DNA of 37,834 nucleotides, from assembly GCA_038245795.1 (NCBI GenBank), contig JBBRSC010000002.1, forward strand, positions 1 to 37,834. Reading direction: 5' to 3'. The notes beneath the pieces are model-generated. The model ran no database searches. It worked only from the letters and a program-made list of their open reading frames with translations, and had not been told where the DNA came from. Below are positions 26,520 through 34,024 of this stretch, one piece after another. Positions within the stretch are counted from its first letter, which is position 1; the number at the start of each line of letters is the position of its first letter. The DNA comes from JBBRSC01 sp038245795 (GTDB lineage: Bacteria > Actinomycetota > Acidimicrobiia > Acidimicrobiales > Microtrichaceae). The translations under genes were made by a program, and so were the position numbers.

Positions 26520-27712
26520 GCAATTGGACCTTCACGTCAGAATCCGTGACCGAGGGACACCCCGACAAGATGGCCGATCAGATTTCTGATGCGGTTCTCG
26601 ATGCGATTCTCGCTGAGGACCCCGCCGCCCGGGTGGCATGCGAGACCATGGTGACCACCGGGCTGTGCATCGTGGCCGGTGAGATCACGACGACCGCCTA
26701 TGTCGACATCCCCACGATCGCCCGCGAGACCATCAAGGGCATCGGTTACGACCGCGAGAGCTTCGGCTACGACGGCAACACGTGTGGCGTGATGGTGGCG
26801 CTCGACGAGCAGTCACCCGACATTGCCCAGGGTGTCGACGACTCCGAAGAAGTTCGGGCTGGTACCGCGGGTGAAGAAGATGCGCTCGACAAGCAGGGCG
26901 CTGGCGACCAGGGGATGATGTTCGGGTACGCCTGCAACGAGACCGACGTCCTGATGCCGTTGCCGATCCACCTGGCGCACCGTCTGGCCGAGCGTCTCGC
27001 TGAGGTTCGCAAGTCAGGCACCGTTCCGTATCTCCGGCCGGACGGCAAGACGCAGGTCACCTTCGAATACGAAGGGAACACCCCGGTCCGCCTCAAGACG
27101 GTGCTCATCTCGACGCAGCACAACGACGGGGTCGATCGTGACACCGAGATCCGTCCGGACCTCATCGAGCACGTCATCCGTCCGGTCATTCCCGAGGCCT
27201 TCGCCGATGACAAGTACGAGGTCTACGTCAATCCGACCGGCAACTTCGTGATCGGCGGACCGGTCGGGGACTGTGGGCTCACCGGCCGCAAGATCATCGT
27301 CGACACCTACGGCGGCATGGCTCGCCACGGTGGTGGAGCGTTCTCGGGCAAGGACCCGTCCAAGGTCGACCGTTCTGCCGCCTACGCCGCTCGCTGGGTT
27401 GCCAAGAACGTGGTCGCCTCCGGTGCCGCCACACGTTGCGAGGTCCAGGTCGCCTATGCGATTGGCATGGCCCATCCGGTCTCCATCCTCGTCGAGACCT
27501 TCGGGACCGCCTCCGTCGACCCCATCAAGGTCGAACTGGCCGTGAAGGACGTCTTCGACCTTCGCCCCGCCGCCATCTCCCGCGATCTCGATCTTCGTCG
27601 CCCGGTCTTCAAGAAGACCGCCGCGTACGGGCATTTCGGTCGCACCGGGGACGGGTTCACGTGGGAGCTCAACAGCCGGGTCGATCAGTTGAAGTCGGCT
27701 CTCGGTCTGTGA
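26516..27712 (+). CDS. metK: S-adenosylmethionine synthetase
   Basis: Makes SAM from methionine and ATP. The 398-residue protein has the full family pattern: TSESVTEGHPDKMADQISD at the start, GAGDQGMMFGYACNET in the middle, the P-loop-like GGGAFSGKDPSKVDRSAAY, and GRTGDGFTWE at the end. All three domains are intact. It is translationally coupled to coaBC, so no SAM riboswitch can precede it, and none is seen. It supplies the methyl donor used by the methyltransferases further on. Confidence 0.98.
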   Translation: MSNWTFTSESVTEGHPDKMADQISDAVLDAILAEDPAARVACETMVTTGLCIVAGEITTTAYVDIPTIARETIKGIGYDRESFGYDGNTCGVMVALDEQSPDIAQGVDDSEEVRAGTAGEEDALDKQGAGDQGMMFGYACNETDVLMPLPIHLAHRLAERLAEVRKSGTVPYLRPDGKTQVTFEYEGNTPVRLKTVLISTQHNDGVDRDTEIRPDLIEHVIRPVIPEAFADDKYEVYVNPTGNFVIGGPVGDCGLTGRKIIVDTYGGMARHGGGAFSGKDPSKVDRSAAYAARWVAKNVVASGAATRCEVQVAYAIGMAHPVSILVETFGTASVDPIKVELAVKDVFDLRPAAISRDLDLRRPVFKKTAAYGHFGRTGDGFTWELNSRVDQLKSALGL

Positions 27713-27764
27713 TCGATCGCCACAGCTGATCCCGGTCGCGTCGACCTCGATCGGACACCACGCG

Positions 27765-29519
27765 GTGCAGGTCGGGGAGCGGGTCGTCCGGATCCTTCCC
27801 GACGTTCCCGCGATTGACCGGACCTTCGACTACGTCGTCCCTGCGCGCCTTGGCGGCGGGGTGGCTGTCGAGGTGGGAACCATGGTCCGGATTCCGTTGG
27901 CCGGGCGCCGTGTCGGAGGTTGGATCGTCGAACTCGACGTGACACCACCCGAGGGCATCCGGCTCTCGGCGATCACCAAGATGGTCGGCGTCGGTCCGAG
28001 CGTCGACATGATCGAGCTGTGTCGATGGGCGGCATGGCGATGGTCGGGACGAGTTGCGACGTTTCTGCGGATGGCGTCGCCCGAGCGAGTCGTCGCCCGC
28101 CTCGGAGCCGGTCGAAGTGGGGGCTCACCCCACTCGTCGGGGTTCGCTCCTTCCGAACCCCTCCCGGAACTGTTCGGCCAGCAACGCGTCGTCGTCAGGC
28201 TTTCGCCGACCACCGATCCACTGGAGGTGATCCGCCAAGGTGCACGATTGGGTCCGTTGCTCATCATCACTCCGTCCGCAGCTCTGGCGGGGACGCTGGC
28301 GCGGCGAATGCGGACCGAGGGGATCAGGACGGCCCTCCACCCCCATGAGTGGGCCAGCGCGGCGGGCGGGGGCGTGTCCGTGATCGGTGCGCGGAGCGCG
28401 GCGTTCGCTCCGATGCGTGATCTGGCCGGAGTGATCATCATTGACGAACACGACGAGCGGCTCCAGGCGGAGGGCTCACCAACATGGCACGCCCGGGACG
28501 TGGCGTTGGAACGGGCGCGGCGGGCGCGGGTGCCCGCCGTGATGACGTCGCCGTGTCCAACGGTGGAGGCCGTGCAGCGTTCGCCGCTCATTACGCTCGA
28601 CCGCGGCGTCGAGCGTCGTGGTTGGCCGATCGTGGATGTGGTGGACCGTCGAGATGACGAACCGGGGCGCGGCGGGCTGTACTCCGAGCAGCTCGTGGCG
28701 GCGCTCCACAGCGATGGCACGGTGTTGTGCGTGTTGAACCGTGTGGGTCGGGCGCAACTCCTCGCCTGCGCAGCGTGCGGGGTCATCACGTCGTGCGAGA
28801 GATGCGACGGCCCGATGTCGTTGTCGGAGGACAGGGCGCTGTGGTGTCGTCGGTGTGAACTCGACCGCCCGATGGTCTGCCAGGCTTGCGGCGCGACGAA
28901 GCTGAAGAACCTCCGTGTGGGGGTGACCCGCGCTCGGGAGGAACTCGAGGCATTGGTGCGCGAACCAGTGGGTGAGATCACCGCCACGACCACCATCAAC
29001 GCTGGCGCACGGGTACTGGTGGGAACGGAAGCGCTCTTGCATCGGGTCGACTCGGCCAGCGTGGTGGCCTTCCTCGAATTCGATCAGGAGTTGTTCGCTC
29101 CTCGCTACCGGGCCGCCGAGCAGGCTTTGGCGATGTTGGCGCGCGCTGCCCGTCTCGTGGACGGCCGATCTGGTCGGCTGGTCATCCAGACCCGCGCTCC
29201 CGATCATGAGGTCATCCGTGCGGCCGTGCACGCCAACCCGTCTGAGGTCCTGGATCATGAGCGTGCCCGACGGGAGATCATCCAATTCCCACCAGCGGTG
29301 ACGTTGGCTGAGATCGGCGGCGAGGCAGCCCCGGCGTTCGTTGAGCTGCTCGTGGCTGGCCCCCCCGGTCTCCCTGACGGTGCAACCGTGCTCCATCCCG
29401 ACGATGGGACATGGTTGATCTCATCGAAGGATCGTCGACAGCTCCTCGATGCGCTGTCGGCCGTGAGCCGTCCACCGGGACGACTGCGATTGCGTATCGA
29501 TCCGTTACGTCTCCGCTGA
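27765..29519 (+). CDS. priA: PriA-like primosomal protein N', helicase motifs degenerate
   Basis: PriA recognises stalled forks and reloads the replisome. The 584-residue protein has the N-terminal DNA-binding domain (AIDRTFDYVVPARL, GTMVRIPLAGRRVGGW), a helicase-like core, and the zinc-binding insert with four CxxC pairs (CAACG, CERCDG, CRRCE, CQACG at about 330-390). Walker A is absent: the place of GVTGSGKT is taken by SPTTDPLEVIRQG. Motif II reads DEHDE instead of DEEHD. Loss of ATPase motifs is common in actinobacterial PriA, so the protein is probably structural or loading only. GTG 27765 lacks a clear ribosome binding site. It converges on the next minus-strand gene with a 35-bp gap. 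Confidence 0.92.
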   Translation: MQVGERVVRILPDVPAIDRTFDYVVPARLGGGVAVEVGTMVRIPLAGRRVGGWIVELDVTPPEGIRLSAITKMVGVGPSVDMIELCRWAAWRWSGRVATFLRMASPERVVARLGAGRSGGSPHSSGFAPSEPLPELFGQQRVVVRLSPTTDPLEVIRQGARLGPLLIITPSAALAGTLARRMRTEGIRTALHPHEWASAAGGGVSVIGARSAAFAPMRDLAGVIIIDEHDERLQAEGSPTWHARDVALERARRARVPAVMTSPCPTVEAVQRSPLITLDRGVERRGWPIVDVVDRRDDEPGRGGLYSEQLVAALHSDGTVLCVLNRVGRAQLLACAACGVITSCERCDGPMSLSEDRALWCRRCELDRPMVCQACGATKLKNLRVGVTRAREELEALVREPVGEITATTTINAGARVLVGTEALLHRVDSASVVAFLEFDQELFAPRYRAAEQALAMLARAARLVDGRSGRLVIQTRAPDHEVIRAAVHANPSEVLDHERARREIIQFPPAVTLAEIGGEAAPAFVELLVAGPPGLPDGATVLHPDDGTWLISSKDRRQLLDALSAVSRPPGRLRLRIDPLRLR

Positions 29520-29554
29520 CCGGGCTCACCCAGGCGATGGAGGTTCGGAGTGCC

Positions 29555-30118
29555 TCAGGTGGTGCGGGGATCGGGCGTCAGCGCAGCGTCGGCGTCGGAT
29601 CGCCACTGTTGACGCGACCACTCGTAACAGGCGACGGCGGCCGCGATCGAGACGTTCAGCGATCCGATCTTTCCGAGCTGAGGGATGTACACCGCGGCAT
29701 CGCAGACCTGCAGCGCCGCGGCTGACATGCCGTGGTCCTCGTTGCCCAGCACGAAGCAGACATCGCCGGTGAGGTCGGCGTCGAAGATGGGCGTGGACAT
29801 GTCCGCCAACTCAATGGCGATGGTTCGGTAGCCCGCTGCCTGCGCCGCCGAAATGATGGCTGGCCCGTCGGGCACCCGCTCGATGTCGAAGAACCGCTCC
29901 GACCCCAACGCGGTCTTTCCGACCTTCGGGTTCTCGGGCCCGGTTCCCCGCGCGGTCAACCACACCGTCTCGGCGCGATATGCGGCCGCAGTGCGAAGGA
30001 TGCCGCCGACATTGAATGGGCCCTGTACCGAATCCAACCCGAGGGCCAGACGTGACGTGCTCTTGCGTCGCCACTCTCGGTGGAGCCGTTTCAGATCGGT
30101 GGAGCCCAGTTGCTTCAT
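29555..30118 (-). CDS. SpoU/TrmH-family RNA 2'-O-methyltransferase
   Basis: A SAM-dependent knotted (SPOUT) methyltransferase acting on ribose of tRNA or rRNA. The 187-residue protein shows motif 1 (GPFNVGGILRTAAAY), motif 2 (FVLGNEDHGMS) and motif 3 (IPQLGKIGSLNVSIAAAVACYEW). There is no N-terminal L30e-like substrate-binding domain, so it resembles TrmH/TrmL-type short members rather than RlmB. ATG 30118 overlaps the stop of the next methyltransferase, its upstream neighbour in the operon; a longer frame upstream is spurious because it runs through that gene. The exact target cannot be read from sequence. Confidence 0.9.
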   Translation of the reverse strand: MKQLGSTDLKRLHREWRRKSTSRLALGLDSVQGPFNVGGILRTAAAYRAETVWLTARGTGPENPKVGKTALGSERFFDIERVPDGPAIISAAQAAGYRTIAIELADMSTPIFDADLTGDVCFVLGNEDHGMSAAALQVCDAAVYIPQLGKIGSLNVSIAAAVACYEWSRQQWRSDADAALTPDPRTT

Positions 30119-30771
30119 GGTGTGCGAACCTCCAGGATTCGATAGGTGCGGCGCGACACCATTCGATTCGCAGACCATCCCTGCTCGTTCATCCACTCGA
30201 GCAGGCTGTCGGCGCCGAGATGTTTCTGAACGACGAGGAGCGCGCGTCCCCCGGGCGCAAGCCGCATGATCCACGACGTCAACAACTGGCGGAGAGCGAC
30301 CTTGCCGATGCGGATCGGAGGGTTCGACCAGATCTCGTCGAACCTCAGGCCGGTCGGAACCCCGTCTGGGGCGCACACGGTCACCCGCTCCGTTACGCCC
30401 GCGGTCGAGGCGTTGAGTGCACACAGCTCCCGCGCCCGTTCGTTGGTGTCGACCGCCCAGATGTGGGCCTGGGGGGCACGATGGGCGAGCGCCAACGCAA
30501 TGGGCCCGTAGCCGCAACCGACGTCGGCGATCGTCCGAACATCGGGACCCGGCGAGCCACCTTCGGAGAGCAGGATCTTGGTACCGACGTCGATGCCATC
30601 AGCGCTGAAGACGCCGCCGGCGGTCGTCAGGGTGAGGCTCAGGTCCGCCAAGAAGAGTTCCACCGTTCCGAACGCTCCAGTGCCGCCGGGGTGGGCGTCG
30701 AAGTAGTGCGATGTGGCGGGATTCACAGCCCTCAGGCGGCCGTCGTTGCGGTCGCTGGGTTCGTCGGGCAC
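30115..30771 (-). CDS. RsmC/RlmG-like class I methyltransferase (MTS domain)
   Basis: A 218-residue SAM-dependent methyltransferase. It has the SAM-binding motif DVGCGYGPIALALA (about 90), the acidic ribose contact in VDTNERA, and the catalytic SNPPIRIGK motif, the N-P-P-(F/I)-x-x-G form typical of the C-terminal domain of 16S rRNA guanine-N2 methyltransferases RsmC and RsmD relatives. The N-terminal half of E. coli RsmC is absent, as is usual in actinobacterial homologues. GTG 30771 is preceded at 7 nt by a TACCGT box and has no ribosome binding site, so a leaderless transcript is likely. First gene of a two-gene minus-strand operon that diverges from def. Confidence 0.88.
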   Translation of the reverse strand: MPDEPSDRNDGRLRAVNPATSHYFDAHPGGTGAFGTVELFLADLSLTLTTAGGVFSADGIDVGTKILLSEGGSPGPDVRTIADVGCGYGPIALALAHRAPQAHIWAVDTNERARELCALNASTAGVTERVTVCAPDGVPTGLRFDEIWSNPPIRIGKVALRQLLTSWIMRLAPGGRALLVVQKHLGADSLLEWMNEQGWSANRMVSRRTYRILEVRTP

Positions 30772-30778
30772 GTCCGCG

Positions 30779-30788
30779 ACGGTAGCCT
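30779..30788. promoter_or_regulatory. Overlapping divergent -10 boxes for def (+) and the methyltransferase operon (-)
   Basis: The 10-bp ACGGTAGCCT holds TAGCCT (30783-30788) for the plus strand, 6 nt before the def ATG, and TACCGT (30784-30779) for the minus strand, 7 nt before the methyltransferase GTG. The two boxes share two bases. The whole intergenic gap is 23 bp, so each promoter's upstream DNA lies inside the opposite gene. Confidence 0.55.
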
Positions 30789-30794
30789 GACACC

Positions 30795-31331
30795 ATGTCG
30801 TTGCACTCCATCCGCATCGTCGGCGACCCCGTTCTCAAAGTGCGGGCGACCGAAGTCACCGACATTGACGGCGCGCTCGTGAACCTGGTCGATGACATGT
30901 TGACGATCATGTACGACGCCCCCGGAATCGGGTTGGCGGCCCCGCAGGTCGGCATCAGTCAGCGCTTCTTCGTGTACGACCTCGACGATGATCCGCAGGC
31001 GCTCTTCAACCCGGTGATCACCGGAACCGACGGGGAGTGGTCCTACTCGGAGGGGTGCCTCTCGATCCCCGGGCAGTATTTCGAGATCGTGCGACCGAAG
31101 CAGGTCGAGGTGACCGGCATCGACATCGACGGGAACCAAGTGTCGTTCGAGGCCGATGAGTTGTTCGCACGGTTGATTCAACACGAGCTCGACCACCTCA
31201 ACGGGGTCCTGATGCTCGAACACCTCGACGCCGACCAGCTCAAGGAAGCCAAGAAGGGCATCCGCGAGATGCACATGGCACCTGAGCCGGAGCCTGAAAC
31301 CCTCGTGCGACGCGGCTTCTTCTCTCGATGA
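30795..31331 (+). CDS. def: Peptide deformylase
   Basis: Removes the formyl group from the initiator Met of nascent proteins. The 178-residue iron/zinc enzyme has all three motifs: GIGLAAPQVG (about 40-49), EGCLS (about 88-92) and QHELDH (129-134). A C-terminal extension of about 20 residues (from MAPEPEPE) is typical of actinobacterial forms. It starts leaderless behind a TAGCCT box and overlaps fmt (ATGA). Def and Fmt act at opposite ends of the same formylation cycle. Confidence 0.98.
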   Translation: MSLHSIRIVGDPVLKVRATEVTDIDGALVNLVDDMLTIMYDAPGIGLAAPQVGISQRFFVYDLDDDPQALFNPVITGTDGEWSYSEGCLSIPGQYFEIVRPKQVEVTGIDIDGNQVSFEADELFARLIQHELDHLNGVLMLEHLDADQLKEAKKGIREMHMAPEPEPETLVRRGFFSR

Positions 31332-32320
31332 GCGGCGAGCCGGTGCTCTCTGCTGAGTCAGTTCCTTCCCGTCCTCGTATCGCCTATTTCGGAACACCCG
31401 AGGTCGCCGTTGCGCCGCTCCTAGCTCTGATTGATGCAGGCCACGATGTGGCGCTCGTTGTGTCGGCCCCTGACAAGCGTCGCGGCCGTGGATCGATGGT
31501 GTCGGCATCGCCGGTCAAGGCGGCCGCAGTCCGCGCTGGTCTGGCGGTATCGGACCGGCCCGACGACGCAATCGGCCACGGGATCGATCTCGGTGTGGTG
31601 GTCGCATATGGCTCGCTGATTCGACCCCACCTTTTGGCAGAAATACCCTTCGTGAACATTCACGTGTCCAACCTCCCGCGCTGGCGCGGCGCAGCGCCTG
31701 TCGAGCGGGCGATCCTGGCGGGTGACGTGACGGCCGCAGTGTGCGTCATGGCGTTGGAGGCGGGTCTCGATACCGGTGGGATCTATGGGTCTGTGACGAC
31801 ACCGATCGACGCCAAGACCGCCCAGGAGTTGCGTGACGAACTGGTCAGTCGCGGCACCGAGTTGTTGCTGGATCTGATCGCCCACGGGTTCGGCCCACCC
31901 GTCCCCCAAGAGGGCGATCCGTCGTATGCCGCGAAGATCGACAACGTCGATCGCCAGATCGACTGGTCGGCGTCAGCCGTGCATGTTGATCGGCTTGTAC
32001 GGATCGGCGGAGCGTGGACGACCGCTGGGGGTCGACGCCTGAAGGTGCACGAGGTCGCAATCGGCGACCATGATGGCGGCCCGGCAACGATGCCGGGACA
32101 GATTGGTGGCACCTCGGTGTCGACCGGCGGGGGAGTCATCGAGTTGATCAGTGTGCAGCCGGAGGGAAAGCCGCCGATGGATGCCACGGCGTGGCGTCGG
32201 GGCGCTCGTGTCGTCGACGGTGACCGACTCGGCGCGCCGATGGCACCTGGGCTGACCGCACCTGGGCTGACCGCATCTGGTCCGACGGCGAGCGCAGCTT
32301 CGGGAGACGGCAATGGTTGA
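31328..32320 (+). CDS. fmt: Methionyl-tRNA formyltransferase
   Basis: Formylates Met-tRNAi using 10-formyl-THF. The 330-residue protein has IAYFGTPEVAVAPLLAL, the folate/active-site region VVAYGSLIRPHLL (catalytic region normally VAYGxILP), VNIHVSNLPRWRGAAPVERAI (usually HPSLLP) and DTGGIYG, followed by the C-terminal OB-fold-like tRNA-binding domain. A low-complexity tail encoded by a short tandem repeat (MAPGLT-APGLT-ASGPT) ends the protein. It overlaps def at the start and rsmB at the end. Confidence 0.96.
   Translation: MSGEPVLSAESVPSRPRIAYFGTPEVAVAPLLALIDAGHDVALVVSAPDKRRGRGSMVSASPVKAAAVRAGLAVSDRPDDAIGHGIDLGVVVAYGSLIRPHLLAEIPFVNIHVSNLPRWRGAAPVERAILAGDVTAAVCVMALEAGLDTGGIYGSVTTPIDAKTAQELRDELVSRGTELLLDLIAHGFGPPVPQEGDPSYAAKIDNVDRQIDWSASAVHVDRLVRIGGAWTTAGGRRLKVHEVAIGDHDGGPATMPGQIGGTSVSTGGGVIELISVQPEGKPPMDATAWRRGARVVDGDRLGAPMAPGLTAPGLTASGPTASAASGDGNG
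32243..32287 (+). repeat. 15-bp tandem repeat in the 3' end of fmt
   Basis: Two perfect copies of GCACCTGGGCTGACC (32243-32257 and 32258-32272) and a third diverged copy (32273-32287) keep the reading frame and encode APGLT, APGLT, ASGPT. Copy number may vary among strains without breaking fmt. Confidence 0.9.
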
Positions 32321-33455
32321 GCAGGACATCGGAGTTGCGACCCGCCGGACCGCCATCGAAGCATTGGTGCGAATTGAACGCGACGATGCGTTCGCCAACT
32401 TGGCGCTCGGGCCCATCCTTGAACGTTCGAAGCTCGATCAGCGCGATCGACGTCTTGTGACCGAGCTGGTCTACGGCACGATCCGTCGCTGGCGGGCCTG
32501 CGGGTATCTGGTGGATCGCTTTCTCAGCTCCCGACCACCGCTCGAGGCGCGGGCTGCGCTGCATCTCGGTGCCTATCAACTCCAGTTCACCGAGATCGCC
32601 GATCATGCGGCGGTGTCGACGACCGTCTCGGGAACCCCGCAGCGCTATCGCGGGCTGGTGAACGCAGTGCTCCGCAAGGTTGCCTCGACACCAGTGGTCT
32701 GGCCCGATGTCGCAACAGAGCTCTCGTTTCCGGATTGGATCGTGGAGCTCATGATCGCTGAGCACGGAGAGGCCGACGGACTCGCGGCATTGGGATCGAT
32801 GAACGAGCCGCCCGACGTGAACATGCGCGAGGACGGCTACACCCAGGACCTTGCGTCGCAGTGGGTCGGCGACGTCATCGACGCCCAACCGGGGGAACTC
32901 ATCGCCGACCTGTGTGCCGCGCCCGGCGGCAAGGCCACCGCGATGGCCGCCAACGGAGCGCAGGTGGTGGCCATCGACAAGCGAATGGCTCGGGCCGTCA
33001 CGATGGCTCGCAATGTTGAACGTCTCGAGTCGGAGGGCATGACGATCGCCGTCGGCGACGGCACGGCTCCACCGTTGCGTCGCGGGATCTTCGACAAGGT
33101 GCTGGTCGACGCGCCGTGCTCAGGGCTCGGGGTATTGCGCCGCCGACCCGATGCTCGCTGGCGGGCGCGTCCGGAGGGGATCACCGAGTTGTCCGTCATC
33201 CAACGGGATCTCCTCGACGCGGCAGTGAATCTCGTGAAGCCCGGCGGAACCCTCGTCTACAGCGTCTGTACCCTCACCTGCGCCGAGACGATCGAGCAGT
33301 TCGAGGCAATGACCGAACGTCACCCGGCCCTGGAGCCCCTTCGGATCGATGATCCACGTTGGCGTCCCCACGGCGACGGCGTGCTGCTGCTGCCTCAGGA
33401 TGCCGATACCGACGGGATGTCCATGGCCATGTGGCGGATACCATCGAACCCGTGA
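32313..33455 (+). CDS. rsmB: 16S rRNA (cytosine-967-C5)-methyltransferase RsmB
   Basis: Methylates C967 of 16S rRNA with SAM. Of 380 residues, about 1-130 form the NusB-like RNA-binding domain (ATRRTAIEALVRIERDDAFA, RLVTELVYGTIRRW). The rest is the Rossmann methyltransferase with LCAAPGGKATAMA, the Pro-Cys motif DAPCSGLGVLRRRPDARW, and the second catalytic Cys in YSVCTLTCAE. The N-terminal part is somewhat short compared with E. coli (429 residues in total). It overlaps fmt by 8 nt and the next gene by GTGA. Def-fmt-rsmB is a conserved order. Confidence 0.96.
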   Translation: MVEQDIGVATRRTAIEALVRIERDDAFANLALGPILERSKLDQRDRRLVTELVYGTIRRWRACGYLVDRFLSSRPPLEARAALHLGAYQLQFTEIADHAAVSTTVSGTPQRYRGLVNAVLRKVASTPVVWPDVATELSFPDWIVELMIAEHGEADGLAALGSMNEPPDVNMREDGYTQDLASQWVGDVIDAQPGELIADLCAAPGGKATAMAANGAQVVAIDKRMARAVTMARNVERLESEGMTIAVGDGTAPPLRRGIFDKVLVDAPCSGLGVLRRRPDARWRARPEGITELSVIQRDLLDAAVNLVKPGGTLVYSVCTLTCAETIEQFEAMTERHPALEPLRIDDPRWRPHGDGVLLLPQDADTDGMSMAMWRIPSNP

Positions 33456-33958
33456 CGGAACGTAGCGAGATCAGCGGCCCACAGGAACTTCGAGCCAAGG
33501 TACTGACGGTGTCCGACGGGGTTATGGCAGGAACCCGCGATGACGTCTCGGGCCGGGCCGTCGTGCAGCAGCTCACCGACGCCGGTTTCACGGTGCTCGA
33601 ACATCGAACGACGGCTGACGGGGCTGAGCGGGTGGCCAATGCGCTGTCCCACATGGCGTATTCATTCAACGGAGTGATCGTCACCACCGGTGGTACGGGC
33701 TTCGGCCAGCGGGACAAGACACCCGAAGGCACGCGCCGCGTCCTGGATCGGCGGGCATCGGGGTTGGCCGAGGCGATGCGTGCTGCGAACCCGTTGGGCC
33801 GGCTGTCCCGTGGGGTTGCGGGGACGCGCGGGAGATGCCTCATCCTCAACGTTGCCGGTTCCCCGAAGGGTGCCGTGGAGATGTTGGGTGCCGTCCTCGA
33901 CATTGTTCCGCACGCGCTCCAATTGATGTCCGGCGAGCCGGCGCCACACCCGAACTGA
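33452..33958 (+). CDS. MoaB/MogA-family molybdopterin-binding protein
   Basis: A 168-residue protein with the molybdopterin-binding fold used for MPT adenylylation in molybdenum cofactor synthesis. Motifs are LRAKVLTVSDGVMAGTRDD, the MPT-binding VTTGGTGFGQRDKTPEGTR (the family TGGTG-x2-xRDxTPE) and LNVAGSPKGAVEM. GTG 33452 overlaps the rsmB stop; a Met frame from further upstream runs within rsmB and is unlikely. No other molybdenum cofactor genes are in the window. It takes the place where many actinobacteria have rpe. Confidence 0.9.
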   Translation: MTERSEISGPQELRAKVLTVSDGVMAGTRDDVSGRAVVQQLTDAGFTVLEHRTTADGAERVANALSHMAYSFNGVIVTTGGTGFGQRDKTPEGTRRVLDRRASGLAEAMRAANPLGRLSRGVAGTRGRCLILNVAGSPKGAVEMLGAVLDIVPHALQLMSGEPAPHPN

Positions 33959-34011
33959 GTCGCAGTGGTCGTTTTTGGAACGGCCGCTGGAGATTCGACC
34001 GGCTATCGCAG

Positions 34012-34017
34012 TAGGAT
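34012..34017 (+). promoter_or_regulatory. Candidate -10 box (TAGGAT) for leaderless ribD transcript
   Basis: TAGGAT ends 7 nt before the ribD ATG in a 66-bp gap. No Shine-Dalgarno sequence is present and the gap is too short for an FMN riboswitch, so the riboflavin operon appears to lack that control here. Confidence 0.5.
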
Positions 34018-34024
34018 CTGATCG

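Noticed and set aside
29520..29554. Terminator between priA and the SpoU-type gene
   Set aside because: The 35-bp gap shows no convincing inverted repeat.
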